A DNA stretch of 64,000 bases, from NCBI RefSeq assembly GCF_964355755.1, contig NC_092671.1, positions 4,165,001-4,229,000 of the forward strand, in the 5' to 3' direction. The notes below the pieces were generated by a model that saw only the letters and a list, made by a program, of their open reading frames with translations, did no database searches and was not told the origin of the DNA. The stretch's first letter is position 1; each line of letters starts with the position of its first letter. Made by a program: the position numbers and the translations under genes. The stretch is from Antedon mediterranea (taxonomy: Eukaryota; Echinodermata; Crinoidea; Comatulida; Antedonidae). Shown one piece after another: positions 1 to 11,400 of this stretch.

Positions 1-23
1 ACTAAATTAATTATTGATTGTAC

Positions 24-1708
24 TGTAGGGAAAACAAACAGGCTTTTAGATATTGGTCAAGCCCTACACTTCTGCTGGCATGAGGCTCACTCACAACCAC
101 AAGCACCAAAAATCTTGCGCTTTTTCACCAATCTCAATTTATTTTTTCAAATAGCTTGAAAAAATGTTGTCTCAATTTAGGATGGAAAATTTTAAGCCAG
201 CAGCAACCTCAAACTTGACATGTATATAAGACTTGTCTGTTATTGGAGATGTGCATAGTATATAGTTGGAAAATATTAAAATTTTAATTAAATTTACCAG
301 CCTGAGAGCTTGAACCAGCGACCTCCACAGATGCTGCTTCTGTCTGTATGTACTTTCCTGCATTTTCTTGCACCCACATTACCTGATCCATTATCATAGG
401 TTGTGACCTCAAGTCTTCAGAATGCACCAACAAGTCATGTTTCAAAGAATCGAGGAATTTGCGATTGAGTTCAGTTGATGAAAGGGAAATATCAGGCAAA
501 TTATTTGGGTAATCTCGAGGCAGAGTAAATGTTATTTGTAGGTTTACAGGGCGACCATGATTGATTTCTTCTAATTTTATTTGAATTCTAAACAACTTGT
601 TTGGTGAATCTGAAATTTGATAAACATTTATTTAATATATACATACTTGAGTTGTTGTTCTTTTCTAACTTATTTCAGATTTTAGGCTTATTTAGGTGAC
701 TGTGATATTAATAATAAATAGGCCTAGGCCTAGTCCTAGACTAGTAGTTTAGTTTAGTTTAGTTATAATGGGAAAGTTTAGGCGATGTGCCTTTTTAAAC
801 CCCATATCAACTACATTGTGTCGATGCGATTCTTGAAGGTATTAGCGGTCTCAGAATTGACAACGTCGGCTGGTAAACTGTTCCAATGGTTTATTACTCA
901 TTGCGAAAAGGTATGTCTTCTACAGTTCAATCCTTTATGGAAAGTAGGCTTGAAAAATCTCAGGTGATGCCCTCGAGTAATTCTGCTAATGTTACTTCTC
1001 ATTTGGAAAAAGTCATCCTTGGCTACACCCTCGAAATCTTTAACAATTTTATATGCTTCAATCAGGTCACCTCGAATTCTTCTGTCATACAAGGTTGTTA
1101 GGCCAAGAAACTTTAAACGATCTTCATATGAATATGAACAGTAGTAGTAGTAGTACAGTAGTTATTATTATTATTAAGTAGACTCCTAACTAGCCTACTA
1201 GTCCTATTAGTAGGTATAATAGGCCTGGGGTGGGCCCAGCGTTGCCATTGATAACATTTAAATTATGCCGGCCGTATCCTGTCTGTGATGTGTCTCAAAT
1301 AATGCCAGATTGGGAAAAATAATGCCAGATCCCCAAAATGTGGCCCCAAACAGCCCAGCAGTAGTAGTAGTAATTACCCGGCCAGCCTAGGCCACAGACT
1401 GAAGAATGGAAAGGAAGTAGGCCTAGGCATAGCCTTCGGCTTAATTTTACGTCTAGTAGGCCTAGGCTAGGCCTAGTTAGGCCTATCTAGGCCTACAGTA
1501 GGCCAGCTGGGCCAGGCCCTAGCTAGCCTATAGGCTACTAGTAGGCCTAGAATTAGGTAGGCTAAATAAAAATGATTGGATTAATTATTGTGTGAATCGT
1601 ACTTAAATCTGACAACTCGGTAAATTCTCCATCTCCACTGAAAATTGCCTTTAATGCTTCTAATTCATAAGAAATATCGTAGTTGTCAATCATTGCTGAT
1701 TCGGCCAT
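24..1708 (-). CDS. RWDD3: RWDD3-like RWD-domain protein (partial, 3' end off window)
   Basis: RWD-domain protein resembling vertebrate RWDD3/RSUME, which in vertebrates promotes SUMO conjugation. Exons read on the minus strand: 1708-1603, 609-298 and 207-24. The chosen ATG at 1708 gives an N-terminus with an ELEALKAIF motif typical of RWD helix 1. Exon 1 ends in phase 1 at a GT and joins exon 2 in frame to give NSPNKLFRIQIK. Exon 2 carries the RWD core (LPRDYPNNLPDIS) and the family-like SQPMIMDQVMWVQEN. Exon 3, entered through a weak acceptor at 208-209, reads WLKIFHPKLR then FFKLFEKIN, which matches the RWDD3 C-terminal region as I remember it. It then meets TGA at 136-134 and again at 127-125, while the same frame goes on in family-like fashion (ARFLVLVVVSEPH) to a possible donor at 23-22. 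The product is therefore either truncated after about 160 residues or the gene is decaying. Intron 1 contains a LINE fragment. RWDD3 is favoured over other RWD proteins because the C-terminal part also aligns. Confidence 0.72.
783..1140 (-). mobile_element. Non-LTR retrotransposon (CR1/L2-like) reverse-transcriptase 3' fragment
   Basis: Lies inside intron 1 of the RWDD3-like gene. Minus-strand frames give YSYEDRLKFLGLTTLYDRR, RGDLIEAYKIVKDFEG and, after stops and shifts, NHWNSLPADVVNSET followed by NTFKNRID. These are the usual C-terminal landmarks of LINE reverse transcriptases (ExRL..LGL..L..RR, RGDLIE.YK, WNSLP..VV, FK..LD). The frame is interrupted, so this is a dead 5'-truncated copy. 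Family level (CR1, L2 or a relative) is uncertain. Confidence 0.75.
1140..1570. repeat. TAGGCC/AGGCCTA-rich low-complexity tract
   Basis: Dense, irregular runs of TAGGCC, GCCTAGGCC and AGTAGTAGT words, broken by a short unrelated stretch at about 1215-1360. The same words recur through the window (for example near 35140, 36380 and 59915). It sits mostly in intron 1 of the RWDD3-like gene. No coding potential is seen. Confidence 0.6.
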
Positions 1709-2708
1709 ATTTTTGCATTTAATTATTAAAAAACACAGCTGTCAGTTTAGCGCGCGAAATGTTCAAAACAAAATGTTTACAAATCATTCATGCGTGCAAA
1801 AATATGTTGATGCTGCCCTCTATAGTGTGACAACTTTTTTTAGCCCAACCCTCTTTATTTTAGTCTTAGCACTTTTATTTCTTAACATGGAAAAAAAAAG
1901 AAAATTAATAGTTTACAAGCTCAAAAGACATAATTAGTAAATATTCTAAAATCATCTTTTTGATCTAACTTGCAAAAGTAATGTTAAAAAAAAAAAAAAA
2001 AGTGTAAGAGTGTAATTGTAACATGATGTGCAGGGATCACAAAATAAATCAATGAAAAAAAATATCAAGAGAGTCTGATAGAGGGAATGTGATGTTTATT
2101 TTCGATAGATGATTTTTTTATTCTGAAAATAAATTAAAACATCCAGGTATATTTTGGATCTGCAATGAACAATTATTGTTCTCTCAAAGCCGAGACAATT
2201 TGATTGTTATTTCAGTAAGTAGCAATACACAAGTGGGGTGGTGTTATGGAGGGGGAGGGGAGGGGGAATACTGTTGTTGTCTCTATGAAACAGCGTTTTC
2301 AATTATAAGGACAATGAGACTAATAACCAAGTGTATCCAACTTCTTGGCAGAGCCCTTGAAACGGAAGTAAACATCACAACAGAAAATGAAACACAGCAG
2401 TAGGCCAAGCTTTATCATTTTGCAACACTGAATTTTATTCTGAATAAATTACCAGCACAATCACTATGTATAGCATGCACATCTGAAAAAACAATGTAAA
2501 TCACACCAGGTGATGAACATTCTGAAAACTCGCCTAGCAGGATAATATATCCAGGTGCTTTGGAAAAAAAAAGAAACATTATTAATATGAGCTCCCTCTC
2601 TGCTTTTTAAAAGGCTCTGGATGAAGCCCTAACAGGAGTACCCTTACTGGATACACCTAGGCCTACCCTATTATTAAAACGTGATAACCAGCACCACACA
2701 TTGTAAAG

Positions 2709-2833
2709 TAAAGCTCTGTCTACACTATCAAACTTTATGTGATGTGCCCATGGACATGATGATGTCATATCACTACCATGTTTGGGTACATCACATTTTC
2801 TTTGTCAAACTAGTACGATAGTGTAGACAGAGA
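2709..2833. mobile_element. Family-A inverted-repeat element (MITE-like), copy 1
   Basis: About 125 bp bounded by AAAGCTCTGTCTACACTATC on the left and its near complement (GATAGTGTAGACAGAG) on the right. The interior contains ATGATGATGTCATATCACTACC. Related copies are at about 9411, 26985, 28008, 37927, 44446, 45079, 48253 and 58438. There is no ORF, so it is non-autonomous. TA often adjoins the ends, which would suit a Tc1/mariner-like origin, but that is inference. Confidence 0.8.
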
Positions 2834-3359
2834 TACGTGTTGAATATTCAACTGTAAAACCACGAAAAAAAGCTAAACTTATTAATTTTGAACCATCAAA
2901 CATAGCCTATTATTTCAAGGTATTTTATACTTTTTAAAGAGCAAATAAAATTAGGCCATATAATATTTAAAGCTTCTAAAGTTTAAGCAATCTGTCATTG
3001 TATCTTTATATATTATTTACATTTATCTATTGACACTGTACAATTTGGAATATTCTTTATAAAGTATGCAAGAATAAAATTATTGTTATAAATTATTTAC
3101 TTTGTTCCAAGTATCAAAATACATTTTTGTACGAAAGAAAGAATTTAGTAATAATTTAGTTTAAAAAGTTAGTTTTAAAACAATAATCACAACACTTGAT
3201 ATGTATTTAATTAATTAATAACATTATTTTAATTGATTTTTTAAGCAGTTTTAATTAAAACATTAAAACAGTAAAAAAAGCGAAGGAGATAAGTAGTTTT
3301 TTGTTTCAATGATAGACCACATGATTTGTAATGCATTTTGAAAATTACAAAATTACAGT

Positions 3360-3565
3360 ATCATAGACAAACTCTGTGATACAGTGCCACATGTGAGGCA
3401 TGTGTCATAAGAACACATTAATGTGTTCATAAGGTAGGTACAGAAGTCCCTTATGATAAATGTGAGACTGTATCATAGAACTATAACGGAAAGATACTGC
3501 CATAATTGCAGATACAGTGGGTACATAATATTAGTCACATGTGATGCTGTATCACAGAATTTTCC
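3360..3565. repeat. GTCACATGTGATAC-family dispersed repeat, copy 1
   Basis: Contains the words GTATCATAGACAAACTCTGT, GTGCCACATGTGAGGCATGT, GTCACATGTGATGCTGTATC and ACAGAATTTTCCTATGA. The same words, diverged, recur at about 21990-22140, 46085-46175 and 49530-49610. It is an internally palindromic dispersed repeat and non-coding. Confidence 0.55.
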
Positions 3566-4747
3566 TATGAAAAATAATTCCAAAATGTTAGATACAGTAT
3601 TGAGAAAATTTGTTAGAGTTATTTTATTTAGTAACTTTGTGGTAGTTAAAGACATTTTATACATAAACTATACATCTTATTTTGATCAATCTTCAACGTT
3701 AAGTTATTTGTTACTATGTTACACTATGATACAGAAAAAATATAGAATTATATATTATATTTTCTGTTTTAAATATAGACATTCATAATGATGTCATCGC
3801 CAAACATACAGCAGTTATTGCGACCTAATTATCAATAGTAACCCAAATACAGAAAACTAATATTATTAAACTAAGAAATAAAAAGAAAACAAATTTTATA
3901 GTAATATAAAAATGAACTAGTAATTGTTTAACAAAATACAAAATTAACTAAATAAAACAAATGCAGCATCAGTATAAGATCTGCCAAAATTCTTCTTCAA
4001 CATGTCCAAACAACTGGACTAGTTTCATTGGAAGAATAAAAAAAATAACAAATTACATTTTAGAGAAAATATAATGGAATGGAGATGGACTGGAAACACA
4101 CACAGAACAGACAAGATGTATATAGTTATTGAGTGGCAGAAAAAAAACTGGATGATAATGACAAGAAAAAGATGGGTCTATGACATCAAGAAATATTGTA
4201 TAGTAAGAAAAAGATGGGAAAACTATGGAGGAAGGATTTATACAGCAATAATGGGTGAAATAGCCTCATAATATAGATGATAAAAGACAATAAGTGAAAA
4301 CAAGTTATGTCCAAATTATGAAGTTGGTGCAAAATTAAGCTAAAACAAGTAGACGTATTTAAATAATATATATGAAGTATCACACACAATATTAAATAAA
4401 TAAATAAGTTTGGCTGATTAAGGCCATTGTAAGTAGATAAATAAATTATTTTAAAATTATTATACAAAAAAAATTGTATCCAAGAAATTTAAGAATGATT
4501 ATCCTATTCAAGATTTTATGTTTAAATTGATCAACAATTTTAAACAATTTATTTTATTATTACTGGCATTATAAAAATAAAAACATATCGAGTGAGAGAA
4601 AAGCCAAGTGGTGATAGGAACTCATAGCTGTTTCTATTGCATGGGTTCATGGCTGAGACTTGCTCTATGATTCTCATACAAACAGTATAAGCCTACTGTA
4701 CGTTTGCCCTAAAAACACCTACTGTGATACATTATTTGAAATTAGTA

Positions 4748-4806
4748 GGGAGTTGGGTAGCCGAGTGGTTATAGTACCAAGAAAGACCTGGTATCTATTC
4801 CACCTT
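4748..4806 (+). repeat. tRNA-like SINE head (fragment)
   Basis: GGGTAGCCGAGTGGTTATAG resembles a tRNA-Ser/Leu 5' half with an A-box-like stretch, but no acceptor stem or complete B box follows. This is a retroposon relic and not a tRNA gene. Confidence 0.4.
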
Positions 4807-5489
4807 AAGCAATCCAAATGAAACGTTGAAGAAATGTCTGATTTTATTATGGTATTCAACAGGATAATTTCCGACAAGTACAATGTCAAACTATCTGTTT
4901 CACAGACAATAACTTATGTTCTACACGCAAAGCATACACAATTAGTAATTGTATCATTATTATTTTGATTTTTAAAAAAGGAATGGTTTGTTAACGTAGA
5001 AAAGTATAAAAGTTCAGATAAAATTATATAAAATAGAGCTTATAAAATAATAATACTGAATATAAACTAAAATCAGCTGAAAGTAAGATTGCAATTTAAC
5101 TAAAATTTATTATTTAACACAAAAATAGAAAATTGTTGTTCATCTTCGTCATCAAAAACACTATGTTGGTTAAATTAAATATGCAAAAATAGTATCAAGT
5201 ACAGCTTGAGGTCGTCAAGATCTTCAATTATAAAAGATTGGCTCACATTGTAGAGAACAATGATTTGTATGTACTGAACAGCATGTATTTAAGTTTCCAC
5301 CACTGCACAAGTAGAGCACACCATATACTTGAATACTATTCTAAACACAAATTAAGACTTGGCAGCAATTTTATGAAGTCTTTCCACGACAAAACTGGTG
5401 GTAACTGAGAAAGAACAAACAAAAAATGAGAAATTTTGATACAGTACAGCCTGAGGTTGATCTTTGAACCCAGCTTAAGTAACATACCG

Positions 5490-8400
5490 CTACGAAGTCT
5501 CCGACAGACTAACTTTCACTTGGCATTGAAGATAACTAAGCGCTGACCAAAATTGAGTGACAGTGAACCCATGCTGGTTGATCTCAAGGAACGGCGGCAT
5601 GTAGTCTTGCAAGAACGCGAGGTGGTAGTAGAGCTTGGCCACAAGTCGTGGATCACCATGAAGCAGGAATAGTATTAAAGCTGTCAAAAGATCTTCACCA
5701 CTCAACATATGAGTTTTACCACCTACTGAGAACAAAGCAAACAAAAGAAAAGTCTTAAGTATAAATCTCTATTTAAATATCAATTGCAGGAGAACACCTA
5801 TTAAGGGGACACCTTGATAGGGGTCCCTGGAATAGATGTGTTTTCCATTGTATTGTTTATAGGATTCTTTCTGGTTTGATAACTACTAAATTTCAATGAC
5901 AAGTTAAGTCACATTTCTTTCTTTTTAGACAATTCTTCAATTTCAATGACATTTAAGTCATATTATTCCATTATATTTCAAAGTCATGTCAAAGATGAAC
6001 TCAATTCTTTTTGTAAAAATCTCAAAGTTAATGACATTTCAAGTAACATTATTTCTTTCTTTGTGGACAATTCTTAAATTAAAATGACAATTGAAGTGGC
6101 ATTTTTTTCTTTCTAGAACTTAAATTTCTATGGCAATTTCAAATCATGTTGTTTTCTTCTTTGTGATTGATCCTTAATTATTTTCAATGAAATCACCTTT
6201 CTTTCTCTTTGCAAGAATTGTTAAATTTCATTGATATTTAAAGTTACATTTCTCTATTTGTAAATTATCAAGTCACATTTCGTTTCTTGCACAATTCTGC
6301 AATATGCTGCAGAAACATTTACTTACAAGAGATTTGCTTAGATTTTCGTTCAGCAACAGTATTCACTTCCTTTATACACCTATACAACCATTGGAGTTTG
6401 GAGACAGGTACTCTGTCCTCGACAGCAAGGCTTAAGTACTGAAAAGCGGTTCCATAACATTCAAGAAATTCCGTCAGATCAATACCATCTCTTTGTCGCG
6501 GCATCGATTGTGGAATCTCTCTTAATAATATACCAGACAAAGAAATTGGTCCATTAGGTTGATGATCGTTATAAAAAGTTGAATGTTTTAGTTTCAATGG
6601 TTTGTGTGAATTTTGGTTACAGAGTTCATTGTTTAAACGTTCACAAAAAACACCAGAATCGTCTGTTATACCATCATCCGTAGTTACTGGCGTTATCACT
6701 ATTCTTGAGAGAAGAGTGCTTCCACCGTTCATTTTATCTTTCTGACTCAATGAAGGGTATGTCCTTTCTGGAGACACTAGTCTCTCCTTACCAGTAGAGT
6801 TAATTTGGAGGCCAACACCAACGGGTAGAGTTGCACTCATAGTTGGAACATACATTCCGTCGATAATAGCGCTACTTCGATTTGCTCGAGATTTGCGTTT
6901 TTCAGATTTTGGTTCAGAAAGTAAATTTGATTCAGGAGGCGATATCGAGGACGTTCTACTGATAGTGCCTGTACTGACTTGTGAATCCTCTCTACGCAGA
7001 GTTGACCTGGCAGACGGTGGGTCATCAGTCATGCTAATGCCAGACTCGCATCGTTGAGGCAACCTTGTCTTTTCCGGGTTGCGTCCACGTCTTTTTTCAG
7101 GAGATTTGTCTTCTTTGTTTGTTCGATAAAGTCCCATAATGTTCAGAATCCAAGCATCAGTCATCTGCAATGAGTCTAGGCTTGCTTGGCTCAAAATGAT
7201 CTGCAGTAGATTGGTTTTGCTGTTGTACGCTTTCTGAAAAAAAAAAAAATAATTGTAACAATTTTAAACTTAAACAATTTTAAACTTTTCCATTTTATCA
7301 CATGTTTTAATTTTTAATTGTTACCATGATTTCCCTAATAGACTTGGTTTTGAATTCTCAAAAATAAAATCATTCACACAGTCTATATGTAGATTTCAAC
7401 ATTTTGGGTCATTTTATAAATTTAAATTTACTGAAAAAATTATCAAAAAGCTTTGGTAAACATTAAAAAATGCATGCAATTTTTGACTTTTAATTACTAA
7501 ATACTAATTGTTGTAAGATATCTATATACCAATATTGAATTTATAAATTCTTACTTCATATAGGTCCAAAATGGACCTGCTGGTGAGGTGAAAGAAACAT
7601 CGTTCATAACTTGTCCAAAGTCTTGAACGATTTCTTGATTGGATGTCTAAATCTTCCATCAAACTTTCCACAACCTGAAATGATGCAAAAACGGATTTAT
7701 TCTCCAACCCAATCTAACAGTTCTTCTTCTCCCTCAATATATAGGCACCTTACTTTTGGAATCTTTTACAGAAGAACTTCTATTAGTAAGGGGACACCTT
7801 CAAGACCCTTAATATCCTTTATCCTGAATATCGATGGCTGCTACGTGTTCAAACATATATTGCCTTCACTTTTTTTATAAGAAGGGATTTCCCTTAACAA
7901 GGGATCTACTGTAATTTGAAATCTTTTTTATTTAAACAAAAATTGATTTAGCCAGGTTTAAATTTATTCAGCATTTTCCTTTGATATTGATGTTTGAATC
8001 AGTGCATTACGACTAATATTATTATCATTAGTGTATAGAAAGTTATCTACCTAGAAACGTAAAGAAAGCTAATGTCAAAGATCCGTTTTTAATAGATCTT
8101 TCCAACAGTTGTTCTAGAACAATTGCAATAAATAACCTACTATTTAATTTTTTATTTTATTTTTACTTTTGAAAGGCCAAGGACAAAATATTAATTAATA
8201 AAGTAATTCCCTTATAATCTGTGGTTTCTTTATTTTTCCCAAATTAATAATGTATAATATAAAATTTAAAAGAAAATGAAATTGATAGAATTATGCAGAA
8301 ATAAAAACCAAGCACCTCGATATTAGATTATTATTTGTAAGAGAAAGGTACAAAAAATCTACACATCAGGAAATTTAGTAATAGATATTTAATTTGATGC

Positions 8401-11400
8401 GTTAACATTCTATATATTTATTTAATAGATATTAATTTTTCATTTAATAATTTTAATGATACTCAAAAATTGAACCCTAGAAAAGAGATAAGCATAGTTA
8501 TTTATTAGTTTAAAAGATGTTTTAAAAATAGTTAAATAATTTATTAAAAAATGTTTGTCTCTTATTTTATCTCACAATGTACATTGCATTGTGGGATAGT
8601 TATATAACTTTAAAATATTAATATTATTGCCACCAAAATGGAACAAGATATTTATGTATAACACTCATTTCAATCAATCATGATTTAAAAGCATTTTGGC
8701 ACAAATTGTATGATAACTGTGCATTATAGTATAAAGTGCTACAGAAAGTATACTATAATATAGTGGACTTACAATATTTATTGTTATATTTCTGAACAAA
8801 AATTAGATAATTAATTACTCACTTTATCATAACCTTTTTGCTTGTCATCAGTTAAATTTTCTAGTTGTTCATACATCGTGTTACCACTAATGATCTTAAT
8901 TGAAAATTACAAACATGCAATTGAAAACATGCAAAAAAAGGTGATGGGTTAGTATTGTAAACATAGCGTGCTTTTAGATAAAAAAAAGGCAAAATGCATG
9001 TGTGGATAATCTCTACACATTACACTGGCGCAGGTATAAGCTCGCAACCTCGGGTATAAGTCTATCTGCTACATTTGATAGTTAAATAGGCACTTGCGTC
9101 CAGCATTTTATTCTGTATCCAGAATAAAATACTAGACCTAGCTGTAGGTCTAGCTTAGCCTAGATCTGAATTTGTTATAATATATAAAAGTTTATAATAT
9201 ATCTCTTCAAAAATATATATTGCTTGTTAGTATTTTGTATCAATATTATAAATAAGAAAGAATTATGAAATTCCTAGTTGTAGTTTTTAAAAATTAGGTT
9301 AAAAATAGTTTTTTGCAACAAACATTTTTGCGTCTTCAGTTGGAGAATTATGAACATTTGTACCATATATGAAGTTTGTTATTGGAACATTAGTATTTGA
9401 CAATTAATTGTAAAGCTCTATCTAGTACACTATCAAACTTTATGTGACAACAAAATGTGATGATGTCACTACCATATTTGGGCACATTACACTTTTTTTA
9501 TAGTGTAGATAGAGCTTTAAAATAGATATTTTTTCACTCTCTTAATTATCAATTTACCTTCTCAAAATGATGTCGAACATCTTTTTTAATCTTTTTCGTG
9601 ATGCCTTTCAAATGTTCCTCGGGCATGCGATCATGGATTTTGCTTAACATACGTTGTACGGCCGGCGGCGAATGCGAAGTAGGAGAGCTGGCACCGCCTG
9701 CGCTATCTGAGTTAACCTTTCGGTAAAAACAAAAGTAATTAATTTATCGAGTCCGACACATGGTCAAATGAACAATAGTTATGGAGATAACAATCAAAGT
9801 TGGCTTGTTTCAAAGGCAATTATTAATATTTATATAGATTTTAAATTTTTCATGTACTCAGGGGTAAAGATCAGATCAGTGTTAAATCTAAAGTAAAAGT
9901 ATAGTCCATGCAAACAGTACAATTAAAACTACCCTAGATTTTTTTCAGCATCTTAACTTTAATATGCCATTATTTGTTCAATGTGTAAAAAAACAAATAA
10001 TTTTAAAAAGTAGCCAGCCATTATAGACCAATTTAAACATGAGCGGTAAACAGTGAGTAGAAAAGAAAAATATAGATTGTATGTAATTTATGACCATGTA
10101 TTTACACACAAAAACAGAGCGGATGGGCGGTTGAGCAGAATCTGCTCTGGATAGATACAGAATCTAAATGGAATTAATAAGTTATACGGGTTACAGCTCG
10201 TCTGTGTAAATTGGCTTTTATGTGTTCCCAGATCACCTTCCTTGTATTTAAAAATTCTAACAATTTTATTTTTTTATATGTCACTTTCATTTTTATCCAT
10301 TATTGTTCTAATGAATTTGAAATTAATCAAACATTTTGGAAAATAAAAATTAAAGATATCTGACCTGGACAGGAATAGGTCGTGAAAGGTCAATAGACTG
10401 TCTGATCCATTCGTCACCACCGCTGCACGCCACACGGCATTCTTCGTTCACGGAATTACAAAATAAGAGATGAACATGGCTTAAGTTAAACGAATCATCT
10501 TCAAACAGCTAAAAAAGATAAAAAATAAATATTGTATTAAAAATACTGTAATACAATCACAATCATCATGATCATGTTTTTCCAAATTTTTTTAAAATTC
10601 ATATTTTATCATATTTTAATAAACAATTATTTTAAGAATTATTTTGCTGATTCAAAAATCAGCAGAATAATTGTTGTTGTCACCACAATTGCTGTTTAAA
10701 ATATCAATTTATGATAATTGTAGTTGTCATTAATATAGAATACAATTTGTTCATGACTTGCTCAAATTAATGTTAACCTACATCCAATAATGTGTTTTAA
10801 TTAATTTTACGTGTAGATTAGGAGTTTTAAGGCAGCATGAAGGTTTTTCCAAACCCCCAAACACCTCTATACCCATCACCCTTCCCCCCAACACAGCACA
10901 ATCTTCTATCATACAGGACTGATATGACATTTATGTAACCTTCGTCTCATTTAAATTTGTTCTGCTTGTAAGGTCAAGATTATAAATATTATTAAATAAA
11001 ATTGAGCAGTATTCAAAATATGTCTACAGCCATTGGCTCCATGTGGACATGTTATTTTTATTGACCTACAATCGCACTATACGCAAATTTAACATGTGAC
11101 AGACCTAAAATGAGCATGTGACTGTATGTGAGCTGTCGTCAACCTTTGCTGACAATAACGCGATGAAAGGAAAAGTTATGACTTTGCATGAATTAGAAGA
11201 AAGACGAGTTCACATTTGCAATGAATCAAGGGGCCTGTAAGTATCCAACAGCATTTCTGCTAAGTTTGTGTTCGAAAAAAACATGTTTAAATACCGTATG
11301 TGGTGGACACAAAAAACATTAATTACCTAAATGCACTCAAAGGTCAACAAAGTAATTGTGCATTGTAGCTAAAAGTTTCAGAGCAATCCCGTTAAATGGT

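Larger units (their letters stand above)
1709..5489. other. Intergenic region between two minus-strand genes
   Basis: No convincing exon is seen on either strand. It is very AT-rich. It holds an inverted-repeat element (2709-2833), sequence of the GTCACATGTGATAC family (about 3360-3565) and a tRNA-like SINE head (about 4748-4806). A TTTATT at 5106-5111 (AATAAA on the minus strand) could be the poly(A) signal of the upstream VPS9 gene. The ORFs here are short, AT-biased and lack family resemblance. Confidence 0.6.

Noticed and set aside
24-207. Reading the two in-frame TGA codons of the RWDD3-like exon as selenocysteine
   Set aside because: RWDD3 is not a known selenoprotein, the aligned positions are Ser and Arg and not Cys, and I saw no SECIS-like structure (the 3' UTR is off window).
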